DNA of 64,000 nucleotides from an uncultured Porphyromonadaceae bacterium (GCA_902493335.1 CABUPJ010000005.1:15294-79293); one strand, 5' to 3'. Counted from the first letter of the stretch, positions 34,345-43,304 are shown. Notes: a model not told the origin generated them from the letters alone. Made by a program: numbers and translations.

Positions 34345-36006
34345 ATGAATCAGCTGCAACTGTTTATATCCCGGTCGGCCGACGGTTTCAAGACCCTCGC
34401 CGAAGTCAACGCCACTGAAAACGTCAGGCGCGAGATTACCGCCTGCTCTGCGGCAGTTCTCGGTCTGGTCGACTATGACCCCAAGGAAAAAACGGTCTTC
34501 TATACACTGACCTATATCCACGGCGGCACGATAGTCAGAGTCATACGCACCATACCCGATCATGCGCCGGATTATCTTGAGGTTGCGGTCTTTGTGCCGG
34601 AAGAGCTTGTCCTCGACGACGGCGTCTTCGGCGATATCATCGACACCATCACGCGCAAGGTGCTCAACGCAGGCTTCACCCGCGAGGATCTCGACGAGTT
34701 GCGTGATATATTCTCGCTCACCTATGAGGCTATGCCCGAGCCACCGGTAGCCCTGACGTCTGAAGGTTCCTGCCCCGGTCTCTATGTTTACGGTGGCAAA
34801 ACCGGGCGTCCGCTCGGCGATGTATGGCAGACGCTTTACCGGCCCGAGTGGGCGGCATGCGCGGCGGTCATTCTTCTCGAAGATCCGCTGACGGTCAAAG
34901 ACGGCGCGAGCGTCGAAGACTTCAGTGATGACAGGCTCGAGCCTGTGGTCACGCTTCTGCCTCCGGCCGACTCCCCTCTCGGATTTGTGCCGCATATCTT
35001 CCGCCATGTCTTCGACCGTCCATACAGAGTCACGCTCGGCAGCGATGTCGACATCGTATGGCATCAGCCCGGATATGAAGACATCACGCAGCATTTCAAG
35101 GTGACGGCCGACCGTCTCAGGCCCGAAGAGCCTTCAGACTCGATATCGCGCAAAGCCGTCTCGCCGGCGTCGTTTCTTGTCACTTCGCGTGACACCGGCG
35201 AACCCCTGCTTGACTGCCGTATAACCGTCAACGGTGTCGAAATCGACGAGGCGCGCCGTTTCACGGTCCCCGAACTTCTCAACGCCCGCATCACTGTCGA
35301 GGCCAAGGGCTATCTGACGTTCAAGGGTGTTGTCGACCTGTCGGCCAACTCTCAGGTTTCTGTCCAGATGCAGAAGCGTCACAAAGTATACCGCTTCGTC
35401 CTCCCTGTCAGCCTCGGTGACAGCGCGTCGTCGATAAAATTCGAGCTTCATTCGACGCGCGCCATCACATCGAGTCCGGTCGAGGGCTATGTCGTCGAAG
35501 GCCGCATCGACGAAGGCGAGAAGTCGCTCAACCGTCTGCGCCGCGAACGCTCGCTGCACAGGCTTGTGACTCTGCGTGAGGCCGTTTTTGCGCTTGCCGG
35601 TCTTGTTGTCGGCATCGTCATCATGACGATAGCCATGTTTGTCGACGGCGACGAAGCCCCTGTAGCCGTCGAGACTGTTGTCAGCGAGCTTCCGGTTGCA
35701 TCGTATGCCGAGGCCTGCGACTACCTCGATTCCAATAAGATATGGACCCGCGACCGCCTCGAAGCCATCCCCGGACTCGAAGGACTGTTCGACGAACTCA
35801 ATAACTATGACTTCGACCGCATTGTCGATTACCGCGGACCGATGCTCTCGTCGTCGAAAAATTTCGCCGCCGTCGTCAAGGCCGCCCGCCACGCGCGCGA
35901 CAAAGGCGTCGACCCGCGCCGCGACCCGGCCCACGCCCCCGCATATAACCGCGCCGGCGACAAGGCCATAAACTGGCGCGGGTATACCTACTGGATTGAC
36001 CCTTAG
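34345..36006 (+). CDS. Unrecognised single-pass membrane protein
   Basis: A 553-residue protein with no family I recognise. There is no signal peptide. The first 400 residues look globular with beta-rich stretches near 280-400 (for example TGEPLLDCRITVNGVEI, like a carboxypeptidase-regulatory fold). One clear hydrophobic helix lies at about 411-433 (EAVFALAGLVVGIVIMTIAM). The last 120 residues hold DYLDSNKIWTRDRLEAI and end INWRGYTYWIDP. The N-terminal part is probably cytoplasmic and the C-terminal part periplasmic (inference). It has a strong promoter, ends in TAG, and ribE follows 87 bp later after a tandem repeat. Confidence 0.8.
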   Translation: MNQLQLFISRSADGFKTLAEVNATENVRREITACSAAVLGLVDYDPKEKTVFYTLTYIHGGTIVRVIRTIPDHAPDYLEVAVFVPEELVLDDGVFGDIIDTITRKVLNAGFTREDLDELRDIFSLTYEAMPEPPVALTSEGSCPGLYVYGGKTGRPLGDVWQTLYRPEWAACAAVILLEDPLTVKDGASVEDFSDDRLEPVVTLLPPADSPLGFVPHIFRHVFDRPYRVTLGSDVDIVWHQPGYEDITQHFKVTADRLRPEEPSDSISRKAVSPASFLVTSRDTGEPLLDCRITVNGVEIDEARRFTVPELLNARITVEAKGYLTFKGVVDLSANSQVSVQMQKRHKVYRFVLPVSLGDSASSIKFELHSTRAITSSPVEGYVVEGRIDEGEKSLNRLRRERSLHRLVTLREAVFALAGLVVGIVIMTIAMFVDGDEAPVAVETVVSELPVASYAEACDYLDSNKIWTRDRLEAIPGLEGLFDELNNYDFDRIVDYRGPMLSSSKNFAAVVKAARHARDKGVDPRRDPAHAPAYNRAGDKAINWRGYTYWIDP

Positions 36007-36008
36007 GC

Positions 36009-36050
36009 AATGCACAATTCACAATGCACAATTCACAATGCATAATTCAT
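36009..36050. repeat. Three 14-bp tandem repeats
   Basis: Units AATGCACAATTCAC, AATGCACAATTCAC and AATGCATAATTCAT. They contain the complement of the TTGTGCA motif repeated at 12059, 15197 and 54572. Confidence 0.8.
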
Positions 36051-36093
36051 AATTAGACCAATAAGTTTAATTCCACATTCAAAATTCAAAAGG

Positions 36094-36705
36094 ATGTTTT
36101 CAGGCATAGTAGAAGAAGCCGCCACTGTAGCGGCTATCAGCAAAAATGACGGCAACGTCACCCTAAGAATAAAATCGTCTTTCGCCGACGAACTAACCAT
36201 CGACCAGTCGGTCGCCCATAACGGTGTCTGTCTCACAGTCGTGGCTCTTCATCCCGACAGCACCTATGAGGTCACGGCCATCCGCGAGACCCTCGAGCGC
36301 TCGAATCTCGGCAGTCTTCTTCCCGGCGACCGCGTCAACCTCGAACGCTCGATGGTGATGAACGGACGCCTCGACGGCCATATCGTCCAGGGACACGTCG
36401 ACTGCACCGCACGCTGCGAGGCCATCGAGGATGCCGACGGAAGCCGCTATTATAAGTTCGTCTATGATATAGCTCCCGAAATGGTTGCGAAGGGCTATAT
36501 GACGGTCGAGAAGGGTTCGGTCACAGTCAACGGCGTCAGTCTCACCGTCTGCGACAGCGAGCCGCGCAGTTTCCGTGTCGCCATCATTCCTTACACCTTC
36601 GAGCACACCAACTTCCGTGACATCCGCGTCGGCAGCATCGTCAACATCGAGTTTGACATCATCGGCAAGTATATCGCCCGTATGGCCGAGCTGAAAGCCA
36701 TCTGA
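36094..36705 (+). CDS. ribE: Riboflavin synthase alpha chain
   Basis: A 203-residue protein beginning MFSGIVEEAATV, the family signature. It has two internally similar lumazine-binding domains, each ending in a similar motif: VAHNGVCLTV near residue 45 and VTVNGVSLTV near 145. The enzyme dismutates two 6,7-dimethyl-8-ribityllumazine molecules to riboflavin as a cytoplasmic trimer. It is followed 5 bp later by tcdA and then a MATE gene, forming a likely operon. The other riboflavin genes are not in the window. Confidence 0.95.
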   Translation: MFSGIVEEAATVAAISKNDGNVTLRIKSSFADELTIDQSVAHNGVCLTVVALHPDSTYEVTAIRETLERSNLGSLLPGDRVNLERSMVMNGRLDGHIVQGHVDCTARCEAIEDADGSRYYKFVYDIAPEMVAKGYMTVEKGSVTVNGVSLTVCDSEPRSFRVAIIPYTFEHTNFRDIRVGSIVNIEFDIIGKYIARMAELKAI

Positions 36706-36710
36706 GCGCG

Positions 36711-37472
36711 ATGTACAGCCGAGACGAAATCTTCGCCCGCGAGCGCCTTGTCGCCGGCGACGCCATGATGGACGCTCTGGCGCACTCGCGCGTCATCGTT
36801 TTCGGTGTCGGTGGCGTCGGCTCATGGTGCTGCGAGGCTCTGTGCCGCAGCGGAGTGGGACACCTGACTTTGGTAGACAGCGACCTTGTCGCCGTCAGCA
36901 ACATCAACCGTCAGCTCATGGCGACGACATCGACCGTCGGCACTCCGAAAGTCGAAGCTCTCGCCCGGCGCCTGCTCGACATCAATCCAGGCGTCGACAT
37001 AATAGCCCGTCAGGAGGCATACACCGCCGAGACCGCCGACAGCTTCGACCTCGGTTCATATGACTATGTCATCGACGCAATAGACTCGCTTGAGAACAAG
37101 GCTCTGCTCATATTGCGCGCTACGGCGGCCGACACGGTCTTTTTCAGCTCGATGGGCGCCGCCCGCAAGCTCGACCCGACCAAAATCGGCGTCGCCGAGT
37201 TCTTCAAGGTCGAGGGCTGTCCGCTCGCCCGCGCCCTGCGCACACGTTTCAGACGGCGCGCGACTTTCCCGGCGCGCAAATTCAGATGTGTCTACAGTCC
37301 GGAGACCATTCCCAACCGTCTTGAGGCCGAGAGACCCGCCGAAGCCTCGGCCGACGACAGCTGGACGGCATCTAAAGCGGCTGTCAACGGCACATTCGCC
37401 CACACGACTGCCGTCTTCGGTATGACACTCGCCGGTCTCGTCGTCGAAGACCTATACAAGAAAAACCTATGA
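36711..37472 (+). CDS. tcdA: tRNA threonylcarbamoyladenosine dehydratase (ThiF/MoeB family)
   Basis: A 253-residue E1-like adenylating protein. VFGVGGVGSWCCEALCRSGVG (from about residue 29) is the nucleotide-binding loop, DSDLVAVSNINRQL follows, and TAVFGMTLAGLVVEDL lies at the end. These match TcdA (YgdL/CsdL), which cyclises t6A at position 37 of tRNAs to ct6A. It starts 5 bp after ribE and its stop overlaps the MATE start by ATGA (37469-37472). The assignment within the ThiF family rests on length and these motifs. Confidence 0.9.
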   Translation: MYSRDEIFARERLVAGDAMMDALAHSRVIVFGVGGVGSWCCEALCRSGVGHLTLVDSDLVAVSNINRQLMATTSTVGTPKVEALARRLLDINPGVDIIARQEAYTAETADSFDLGSYDYVIDAIDSLENKALLILRATAADTVFFSSMGAARKLDPTKIGVAEFFKVEGCPLARALRTRFRRRATFPARKFRCVYSPETIPNRLEAERPAEASADDSWTASKAAVNGTFAHTTAVFGMTLAGLVVEDLYKKNL

Positions 37473-38788
37473 AATCAAAGACCTACTACGGTTCGATATT
37501 AAAGCTCGGTCTGCCGATACTTGTCGGACAGCTCGGTATGATTGTCGTCGGCTTTGCCGACAATATAATGGTCGGACGCTATTCGACCGAGGCTCTCGCT
37601 TCGGCGTCGTTTGTCAACAACCTCTTCAACATCACGATATTCTGCTGTCTTGGCTTCGCCTACGGCCTGACGCCTGTCGTCGGGTCGCTATTTTCGCAGA
37701 ACCGCCGTGAGGATATCGGCGCGACGGTGCGTGTCGGCCTCTGGCTCAATATAGCCTTCACCCTGTTGGTGATGGCCGTGATGACGGGCATATACTTCAA
37801 TCTCGACCGTATGGGCCAGCCCGAGGAGCTACTGCCGATTATCAGGCCCTATTATCTCATATATCTCTGCGGCATGCTGCCCGTCACGGTCTTCAATGTC
37901 TTCGCCCAGTGGAGCTACGGCATCAAGAACACGAGTCTGCCGATGTGGATTATCCTCGTTACCAATGTCATCAACATAATAGGCAACTACATACTTATCT
38001 ATGGTAACTTCGGCGCGCCCGAGCTGGGACTTGTCGGCGCCGGTCTGAGCACTTTGCTCGCCCGTGTCATTGCCCCGGTGGCTATTATCATCGTCTTTTT
38101 CTGCTTCCGCGGCAATGCTCCATATCGCAAAGGCTACCGCGCCGGTCGCATTACAAGGTGTGCCTTGTGGCGCATCTGGAAGATGAGCATACCGGTATCG
38201 ATGCAGATGACATTCGAGTCGGGATCGTTCACCGTCGCTGCCGTCATGTCGGGATGGCTGGGCACAGTCGCCCTCGCCGCCTTCCAGATTGTCGTCATCA
38301 CCGGCACACTCGGGTTCTGTATCTACTACAGCATCGGTTCGGCCGTCGCCATCCTTGTGGCCAACGAGGCCGGGCGTTCCGACAATTCAGCCATGAGGCG
38401 TGTCGCCTGGTCGGGTTATCACATATTGCTGTGTCTGATGGCGCTGTCGTCGATGATATTTATCTTTTTCGGCCGCACAATCATGCATGCTTTTACAGAC
38501 GATCCTGTCGTCCTCGCGGTCGCCTATACTCTAATCTTCCCTCTGGTGCTCTATCAGGTGGCCGACGCCACTCAGATAAACTTCGCCAACGCCCTGCGCG
38601 GCACTTCGAAAGTGATGCCTATGCTGTGGATTGCTTTTGTCAGCTACGTCGTCATCGGCGTGCCGTCGACCTATATGCTCGGCTTCACCTTCGGCATGGG
38701 CGTCTATGGCATCATCCTCAGCTTCTCGTGCAGCCTTGTTGTCGCCGCACTGCTGTTTCTCTGCTTCTTTCTCAAATCCACTAAATAA
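37469..38788 (+). CDS. MATE family efflux transporter
   Basis: A 439-residue protein with 12 predicted helices in two similar halves. Features seen are GLPILVGQLGMIVVGFADNIMVG at the start and GVPSTYMLGFTFGMGVYG near the end, as in the NorM/DinF groups. It should expel cationic drugs or metabolites across the inner membrane using sodium or protons. It overlaps tcdA by 4 bp, the third gene of the ribE-tcdA-MATE unit. The substrate is unknown. Confidence 0.92.
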   Translation: MKSKTYYGSILKLGLPILVGQLGMIVVGFADNIMVGRYSTEALASASFVNNLFNITIFCCLGFAYGLTPVVGSLFSQNRREDIGATVRVGLWLNIAFTLLVMAVMTGIYFNLDRMGQPEELLPIIRPYYLIYLCGMLPVTVFNVFAQWSYGIKNTSLPMWIILVTNVINIIGNYILIYGNFGAPELGLVGAGLSTLLARVIAPVAIIIVFFCFRGNAPYRKGYRAGRITRCALWRIWKMSIPVSMQMTFESGSFTVAAVMSGWLGTVALAAFQIVVITGTLGFCIYYSIGSAVAILVANEAGRSDNSAMRRVAWSGYHILLCLMALSSMIFIFFGRTIMHAFTDDPVVLAVAYTLIFPLVLYQVADATQINFANALRGTSKVMPMLWIAFVSYVVIGVPSTYMLGFTFGMGVYGIILSFSCSLVVAALLFLCFFLKSTK

Positions 38789-38806
38789 TCGTATCAGCTG
38801 TTTTTC

Positions 38807-38822
38807 AAGGACTGAAGTCCTT
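38807..38822. repeat. GCTGAAGC-family palindrome
   Basis: AAGGACTGAAGTCCTT, just after the MATE gene. It belongs to the same family as repeats at 14988, 15027, 63660, 63696 and 63873. Confidence 0.6.
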
Positions 38823-38828
38823 CGCCCA

Positions 38829-38862
38829 TAAAAAACGGCGGCCCCGTTCGGAGTCGCCGTTT
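38829..38862 (-). terminator. Terminator of the secreted calycin-like protein gene
   Basis: On the minus strand the stem AAACGGCG/CGCCGTTT is followed by six Ts; on the + strand the T run is short. It therefore serves mainly the minus-strand gene ending at 38886. Confidence 0.75.
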
Positions 38863-38885
38863 GCAATGATTTGAAGCGTAATGTT

Positions 38886-40541
38886 TTATTTAACGATTAC
38901 TTTTGTCACTTTGTTGCCCTGGCGGCGGATGTAGATGCCGTTAGAGGGTTCGCTGACCTTCACGCCGTCGAGACGGTAGTATTCGACCTCGGCATTGTCG
39001 TCGGCAGTTATGTCGCTGATGCCGGCCTTGTCTGAGGTGAAGGTGACGTTGATGGGAATGTTGTTCCACATTACGTCGATCTTCATCGATACTTTGTCGG
39101 CTGCGTCAATTGTGCCGTTGAGCACGACGTCTGCTACGATAGCGCCGCCCATGAGTTTCATGCCGTCGACTTTGCCTGCGTAGGTCTTCACGCCGTTGTT
39201 CTCTGTGATTGTCACGTCGGGCACTTCAATCTTGCCGAGCGAGACGGGGCCGTAACCCATGTCGAGCGCCAGGTCGGGGAGAACGAATGTGCATTTGTTG
39301 TCGCCCGTTTCGGTGATGACGACGGCTGTCGGCTGGTTTTCGGTCATCATGCCGCCGTTCATCTCGATGTTGAGGTAGCCGTTGTAGGTCTTGCCGGCTT
39401 CGGCACCGCTGAAGGTGAGTGTGTAGACGTGGCTTGTCTTGCCGTCGACATCCTCGCCGTTTTCGTTGCTGACTGTGATTGTCACATTGTTGCCGTCTAC
39501 TTTGACGTCGGTCTTGGCGCTCTTGCCCGAGCCGAGGACGACAGCTTCGATGTCGGCGGCTGCGGGAGCGGCGCCGGCGACAGTATATTCATATTTGTCG
39601 GGGTTGAAGCCTTCGACAGCCGCGCCTTTGACTTTCACGCCCTCGAGACGAGAGTAGTAGGCAAATTTGATGTTGTCGAGGCTGAGGGTATTGCCTTTGA
39701 CGATATTTTCGCTGTCGAAATAGTCGTTGGCCGAGAGGATGACATTGATTTTCTCGGGAGTCGAGGCTGTGAGATAGTCGATGGGGAGAGTGTAGGTAGT
39801 CCATGCCGATGCCTCGCTCTCGATATATTTGAGTGATTTGGCAATCAGCTCGGCGTTGTCGCTGTGTGTGACGGCTCCGCCCTGGGCTGTCTCCATGCCG
39901 AGGATATTGCGGTCGCGGTCGGTCATTATCACCTTGACGTTGTCGGTGCTCATCGAGTTGTTGCCGGGAACTTCGGCCTGGCTCCAGCTGCCTTTCCAGG
40001 CATAGACGAGAACGGTGGCTTTCTGAAGACCGGTCTCTCCGGGCGTCAGCATATAGTCGAAGACAAGAGCGTCGGGGCGTTTGTCGAAAGCGAGGCCGCC
40101 GAATGTGCCGCCATCTTTATTGATAATAGAGAAAGTGCTGAAATCCATGCCGTTTGTCGCCCATGTCTTGCCGAGAGTGATATAGGCCGGCACAATCTGG
40201 GTGGCCATGACGGGATTAGGGTTGTTGGTGAGAGCCACACCGGTTTCAGAGCCGTTGCCGGCGATGCGTTTGCCGACTTCGGTTGTGCCGAGCGCGCCGT
40301 AGCCGCTGCCGTCTTCTAATTCAGATACTACGCCGAGCACGTTTGAAATGACCCAGCCTTCGGGCTGCAGGCCGTTGATCTCGACTCCGAATGACATACC
40401 GTCCTTAAGTGCCAGTGTTTCAGTGAGGCTTGTCCAGGGGTAGCAATCCACCCAGTTGCCTTCAAAACCCACGTTGGGAAGCTGCTGTGCGGCAACACCG
40501 AGGGCTGCCATAGCGGCAATGCTTAATACTGTTTTTCTCAT
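38886..40541 (-). CDS. Secreted PCMD/calycin-like protein with T9SS-type tail
   Basis: A 551-residue exported protein (signal peptide ends AA/Q, exposing Gln19). Residues about 20-290 resemble the putative carbohydrate-metabolism (PCMD) beta-sandwich of Bacteroidetes. Residues about 300-375 look like an Ig-like linker. Residues about 380-505 (YNGYLNIEMNGGMM, then DLALDMGYGPVSLGKIE) match the calycin-like beta-barrel. The last 30 (EYYRLDGVKV, GIYIRRQGNK) are a sorting-type C-terminal domain. It is likely surface-displayed or secreted and may bind glycans or lipids. It is monocistronic with a terminator downstream; no sus-type genes lie nearby. Confidence 0.8.
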   Translation of the reverse strand: MRKTVLSIAAMAALGVAAQQLPNVGFEGNWVDCYPWTSLTETLALKDGMSFGVEINGLQPEGWVISNVLGVVSELEDGSGYGALGTTEVGKRIAGNGSETGVALTNNPNPVMATQIVPAYITLGKTWATNGMDFSTFSIINKDGGTFGGLAFDKRPDALVFDYMLTPGETGLQKATVLVYAWKGSWSQAEVPGNNSMSTDNVKVIMTDRDRNILGMETAQGGAVTHSDNAELIAKSLKYIESEASAWTTYTLPIDYLTASTPEKINVILSANDYFDSENIVKGNTLSLDNIKFAYYSRLEGVKVKGAAVEGFNPDKYEYTVAGAAPAAADIEAVVLGSGKSAKTDVKVDGNNVTITVSNENGEDVDGKTSHVYTLTFSGAEAGKTYNGYLNIEMNGGMMTENQPTAVVITETGDNKCTFVLPDLALDMGYGPVSLGKIEVPDVTITENNGVKTYAGKVDGMKLMGGAIVADVVLNGTIDAADKVSMKIDVMWNNIPINVTFTSDKAGISDITADDNAEVEYYRLDGVKVSEPSNGIYIRRQGNKVTKVIVK

Positions 40542-40688
40542 TTTGTGAAGAATTAATATAACTTGTTTTACCTTAGTATAATATCGCGACGGATCTATTA
40601 TAGATTGACAGATTCAGAGGAGTTATGTTTTTTGCGTTGCAAATTTAATCAATATTTTGGGTTTATTTTAGACCGAAAGGTCATATTG

Positions 40689-40722
40689 TTTGTGATATTT
40701 CCATGAAATTTCATTATTTTTG
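40689..40722 (+). promoter_or_regulatory. Promoter of the MazG-like gene
   Basis: TTTG (40689-40692) and TATTTTTG (40715-40722), 22 bp apart. The box ends 8 bp before the first ATG (40731). Confidence 0.6.
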
Positions 40723-40730
40723 CCTTCGGT

Positions 40731-41102
40731 ATGTCAAACGACTCAGATAAAACAATGTCTCCGACACTCGAAGAACTGCAGCAGACAGTCGACCGCTGGA
40801 TCACGACTGTCGGCGTGCGCTATTTCTCGCCTCTGACCAATATGGCCGTTCTGGCCGAGGAGACGGGCGAAGTGGCGCGTATCATGGCACGCCGTTATGG
40901 CGACCAGTCGTTCAAGCCCGGTGATAAAGACAATCTCGCCGACGAACTCGCCGATCTGCTTTGGGTTACTGTAGCTATCGCCAATCAGACAGGCGTCAAT
41001 CTGACAGAGGCATTCCGCAACAATTTAAAGAAAAAAAACGTTAGAGACTGTGACAGGCACAGGCTTAATCCTAAGCTTGCCGGCAGTGATACAGCTAATT
41101 GA
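40731..41102 (+). CDS. MazG-like nucleotide pyrophosphohydrolase
   Basis: A 123-residue all-helical protein with the MazG-type metal site: EETGEVARIMARR near residue 43 and DELADLLWVTVAIANQ near 70. It should hydrolyse nucleoside triphosphates to monophosphates, a house-cleaning role. Two starts compete. The ATG at 40731 lies only 8 bp after the -7 box and would give a nearly leaderless mRNA. The ATG at 40755 gives a protein whose N-terminus (SPTLEELQQTVDRW) fits the family better. deoC follows 27 bp downstream and is probably cotranscribed, consistent with nucleotide metabolism. Confidence 0.88.
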   Translation: MSNDSDKTMSPTLEELQQTVDRWITTVGVRYFSPLTNMAVLAEETGEVARIMARRYGDQSFKPGDKDNLADELADLLWVTVAIANQTGVNLTEAFRNNLKKKNVRDCDRHRLNPKLAGSDTAN

Positions 41103-41129
41103 CTAACATATTTTAAACACATTAAGATT

Positions 41130-42014
41130 ATGAGCGATAAATATCATGACACCGTGGCTGCCAGCCGCGTTATCGAAGACGATGCCGCCGTCAAGGCCGC
41201 TGTCGAGAAGATTCTCGCCGAACACTTCGACGAAAACAATAATAAGGAGGTATATAAATTCCTCTTCAACACGATTGATCTCACGACACTCAAGACGACT
41301 GATTCTCCCGTGTCGGTAGCCGATTTTGTCGAACGCGTCAATGCTTTCGACGAAGAATATCCCGAGCTGAAAAATGTGGCTGCCATCTGCGTCTATCCCA
41401 ATTTCGCGCAGGTCGTCAGAACCGTCCTTGATGTATCAGACGTCGAGATTGCCTGTGTCTCGGGCGCTTTCCCGACAGCTCAGAGCTTTCAGGAGGTCAA
41501 GATCGCCGAGACCCGTCTGGCTGTAGCCGACGGCGCTGACGAAATCGATATCGTCTTTAACGTCGGCAACTATCTCGACGGCGACTATGAAGCTGTCTGT
41601 GACGAGATCGCAGAGCAGAAAGACGCATGCGGCGACGCCCGTCTGAAGGTGATTCTCGAGACAGGAGCTCTCAAGACCGCTGCGAATATCAAGGCTGCGT
41701 CGGTCCTTTCGCTTTACTCAGGCGCCGATTTCCTCAAGACCTCGACCGGCAAGGAATATCCCGGTGCAAGTCTCGAGGCTGCGTATGTCATGGCCCAGGC
41801 TATAAAGGAATACTATGAGAAGACCGGCAATATGGTCGGCTTCAAAGCAGCCGGCGGCGTGTCGACGACAGCCGACGCCGTCAAATACTATACCGTCATC
41901 AAGGAAGTCCTCGGCGAGAAATGGCTTACCAACGAATACTTCCGTCTCGGTGCAAGCCGTCTGGCCAACAATATCCTCGGCGACATCCTCGGCAGTGAAA
42001 TCAAATTTTTCTAA
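41130..42014 (+). CDS. deoC: Deoxyribose-phosphate aldolase
   Basis: A 294-residue TIM-barrel aldolase. The Schiff-base lysine is in FLKTSTGKEYPG, the second lysine in GFKAAGGVST, and GADEIDIVFNVG is also diagnostic. It splits 2-deoxyribose 5-phosphate into glyceraldehyde 3-phosphate and acetaldehyde in deoxynucleoside breakdown. The protein is longer than the E. coli enzyme at the N-terminus by about 30 residues, as in other Bacteroidetes. It follows the MazG-like gene. A MITE-like element begins 4 bp after its stop codon. Confidence 0.95.
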   Translation: MSDKYHDTVAASRVIEDDAAVKAAVEKILAEHFDENNNKEVYKFLFNTIDLTTLKTTDSPVSVADFVERVNAFDEEYPELKNVAAICVYPNFAQVVRTVLDVSDVEIACVSGAFPTAQSFQEVKIAETRLAVADGADEIDIVFNVGNYLDGDYEAVCDEIAEQKDACGDARLKVILETGALKTAANIKAASVLSLYSGADFLKTSTGKEYPGASLEAAYVMAQAIKEYYEKTGNMVGFKAAGGVSTTADAVKYYTVIKEVLGEKWLTNEYFRLGASRLANNILGDILGSEIKFF

Positions 42015-42017
42015 ACT

Positions 42018-42365
42018 GGAGCTTGTTTAATAACAAATGTTTACGCCAAGGTCGCTTAGCTTGAGTTGATTTTTGACTTGCGACGACAGGAGTGTACTGG
42101 ATGTACACGACTGAGGAGCAAGGCGAAAAGCGGCCAAGATAAGCGAACCGGAAGCAACTTTCTTTATAAAAGACAAGTCTCTATGTGCAATTAAAAAAAA
42201 ATTTTGTAAAATAATGAAACAATATTACCTCTTGACTGCCATTCGCCGGCATCTTTCCGCGTGTTCTTCGGTCGTTATGGAGCCCCATAACTCCCTCATC
42301 ACATGCGAAAATCTGCTCGACGACTGACAGCCTTGGCGGTAACAATTGTTGTTTAAACAAGCTCC
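42018..42365. mobile_element. 348-bp MITE-like element with terminal inverted repeats
   Basis: The left end (42018-42051) and right end (42331-42365) are imperfect inverted repeats of about 34 bp. The outer 13 bases GGAGCTTGTTTAA and the inner 8 bases CGCCAAGG are identical. The interior has no convincing gene; it holds a hairpin GTGTAC/GTACAC (about 42092-42108) and an A-rich tract near 42187-42195. A target duplication is unclear: CTAAA occurs at 42011-42015 and 42365-42369 but is not flush on the left. It fills nearly all of the 42015-42372 gap. Confidence 0.7.
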
Positions 42366-42372
42366 TAAATAG

Positions 42373-42843
42373 ATGAAAATCTGGATCTATAACAACGGTC
42401 AGCAGCAAGGTCCCTACACCTACGACCAGTTTGCGGCACTCGGTGTCGACGGTTCGACCCCGGTCTGGTATGACGGACTTCCCCAGTGGACTCGCGCCGA
42501 CCTCGCCCCGCTGACGGCGCCGCTCTATGGCGCGGCTGTCGGTGGCCCTGCTCAGTTTACCGCGCGGCAGACCTATGTCGCCGACCCCAATGTCGTGGTT
42601 GTCAATAATGTCGTGTCGCAGCCGCCTTGTCCGCCGACCTATCTGTTCTGGTCGATTTTCATCACTTGTTGCTGCTGCCAGCCCGGTGGCATCGCAGGCA
42701 TCATCATGGCGATAGTGGCCCGCAACCGTTATAATAACGGCGACTATCGGGGCGCAAGACGCATGTCCGAGTATATACAATGGGTTCTAATCATTTCTAT
42801 TGTCCTCGGACTCATGACTCTACCATTTGCCTTACTTTTCTGA
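42373..42843 (+). CDS. GYF-CD225 (dispanin-like) membrane protein
   Basis: A 156-residue protein. Residues 1-55 (WIYNNGQQQGPYTYDQF, then VWYDGLPQWTRA) are a GYF_2 domain, a small peptide-binding module. Residues about 88-156 match the CD225/dispanin domain: two hydrophobic helices around a conserved loop ARNRYNNGDYRGARRMS. A Cys cluster (TCCCCQ) sits in the first helix. Such bacterial proteins are membrane-bound with unknown function. The DUF2752 gene starts 2 bp after its stop, a common pairing. The MITE-like element lies just upstream, so its promoter may be within or before that element. Confidence 0.85.
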   Translation: MKIWIYNNGQQQGPYTYDQFAALGVDGSTPVWYDGLPQWTRADLAPLTAPLYGAAVGGPAQFTARQTYVADPNVVVVNNVVSQPPCPPTYLFWSIFITCCCCQPGGIAGIIMAIVARNRYNNGDYRGARRMSEYIQWVLIISIVLGLMTLPFALLF

Positions 42844-42845
42844 CA

Positions 42846-43220
42846 GTGAAACTGAGAAAACGCTCCATAATGGCGGCCGTGGCACTCGTTGCCGCGGTCG
42901 CCATTGCTGTATATTACCGCTTTCATGACCCGGCCGCGGGCGCGGTGCCTCAGTGTCTGTTCCGGCGGCTGACAGGTCTGGAGTGTCCGGGCTGTGGCTC
43001 GCAGCGCGCCCTGCATGCCGCTCTCAACGGCGACTTTGCCGCCGCGTGGCATTATAATGCCATGCTCTTCTTCCTTGTTCCGGTCGCTGTGCTCTATGGC
43101 TTTGCGGCTCTCGACACAGCGCCATCGCGACGGCTTCGCCGCAATATCGAGCATCCGGTTGCTATAGCTCTCATCGCCGCCGCTATTATATTATGGTGGA
43201 TTCTGAGAAACATTTTTTAA
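42846..43220 (+). CDS. DUF2752 membrane protein
   Basis: A 124-residue protein with about three hydrophobic segments and the DUF2752 signature CPGCGSQRALHAALNGDFAAAWHYN. The function of the family is unknown. I chose the GTG at 42846, 2 bp after the stop of the CD225 gene, giving MKLRKRSIMAAV; an ATG at 42870 is the alternative. The short gap implies translational coupling, and the two membrane proteins probably work together. Confidence 0.8.
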   Translation: MKLRKRSIMAAVALVAAVAIAVYYRFHDPAAGAVPQCLFRRLTGLECPGCGSQRALHAALNGDFAAAWHYNAMLFFLVPVAVLYGFAALDTAPSRRLRRNIEHPVAIALIAAAIILWWILRNIF

Positions 43221-43304
43221 GGATTGCCGCTGCTTTGGCAAACGATGGATAGAAATTTTATTAAGGTTTTCTTGCGTTGATGTTATCAAATAGTTAAAAG
43301 TTCA

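Noticed and set aside
42011..42369. CTAAA copies as a target-site duplication of the MITE-like element
   Set aside because: On the left the copy is separated from the repeat end by two bases, so it does not fit a flush duplication. The boundary remains open.
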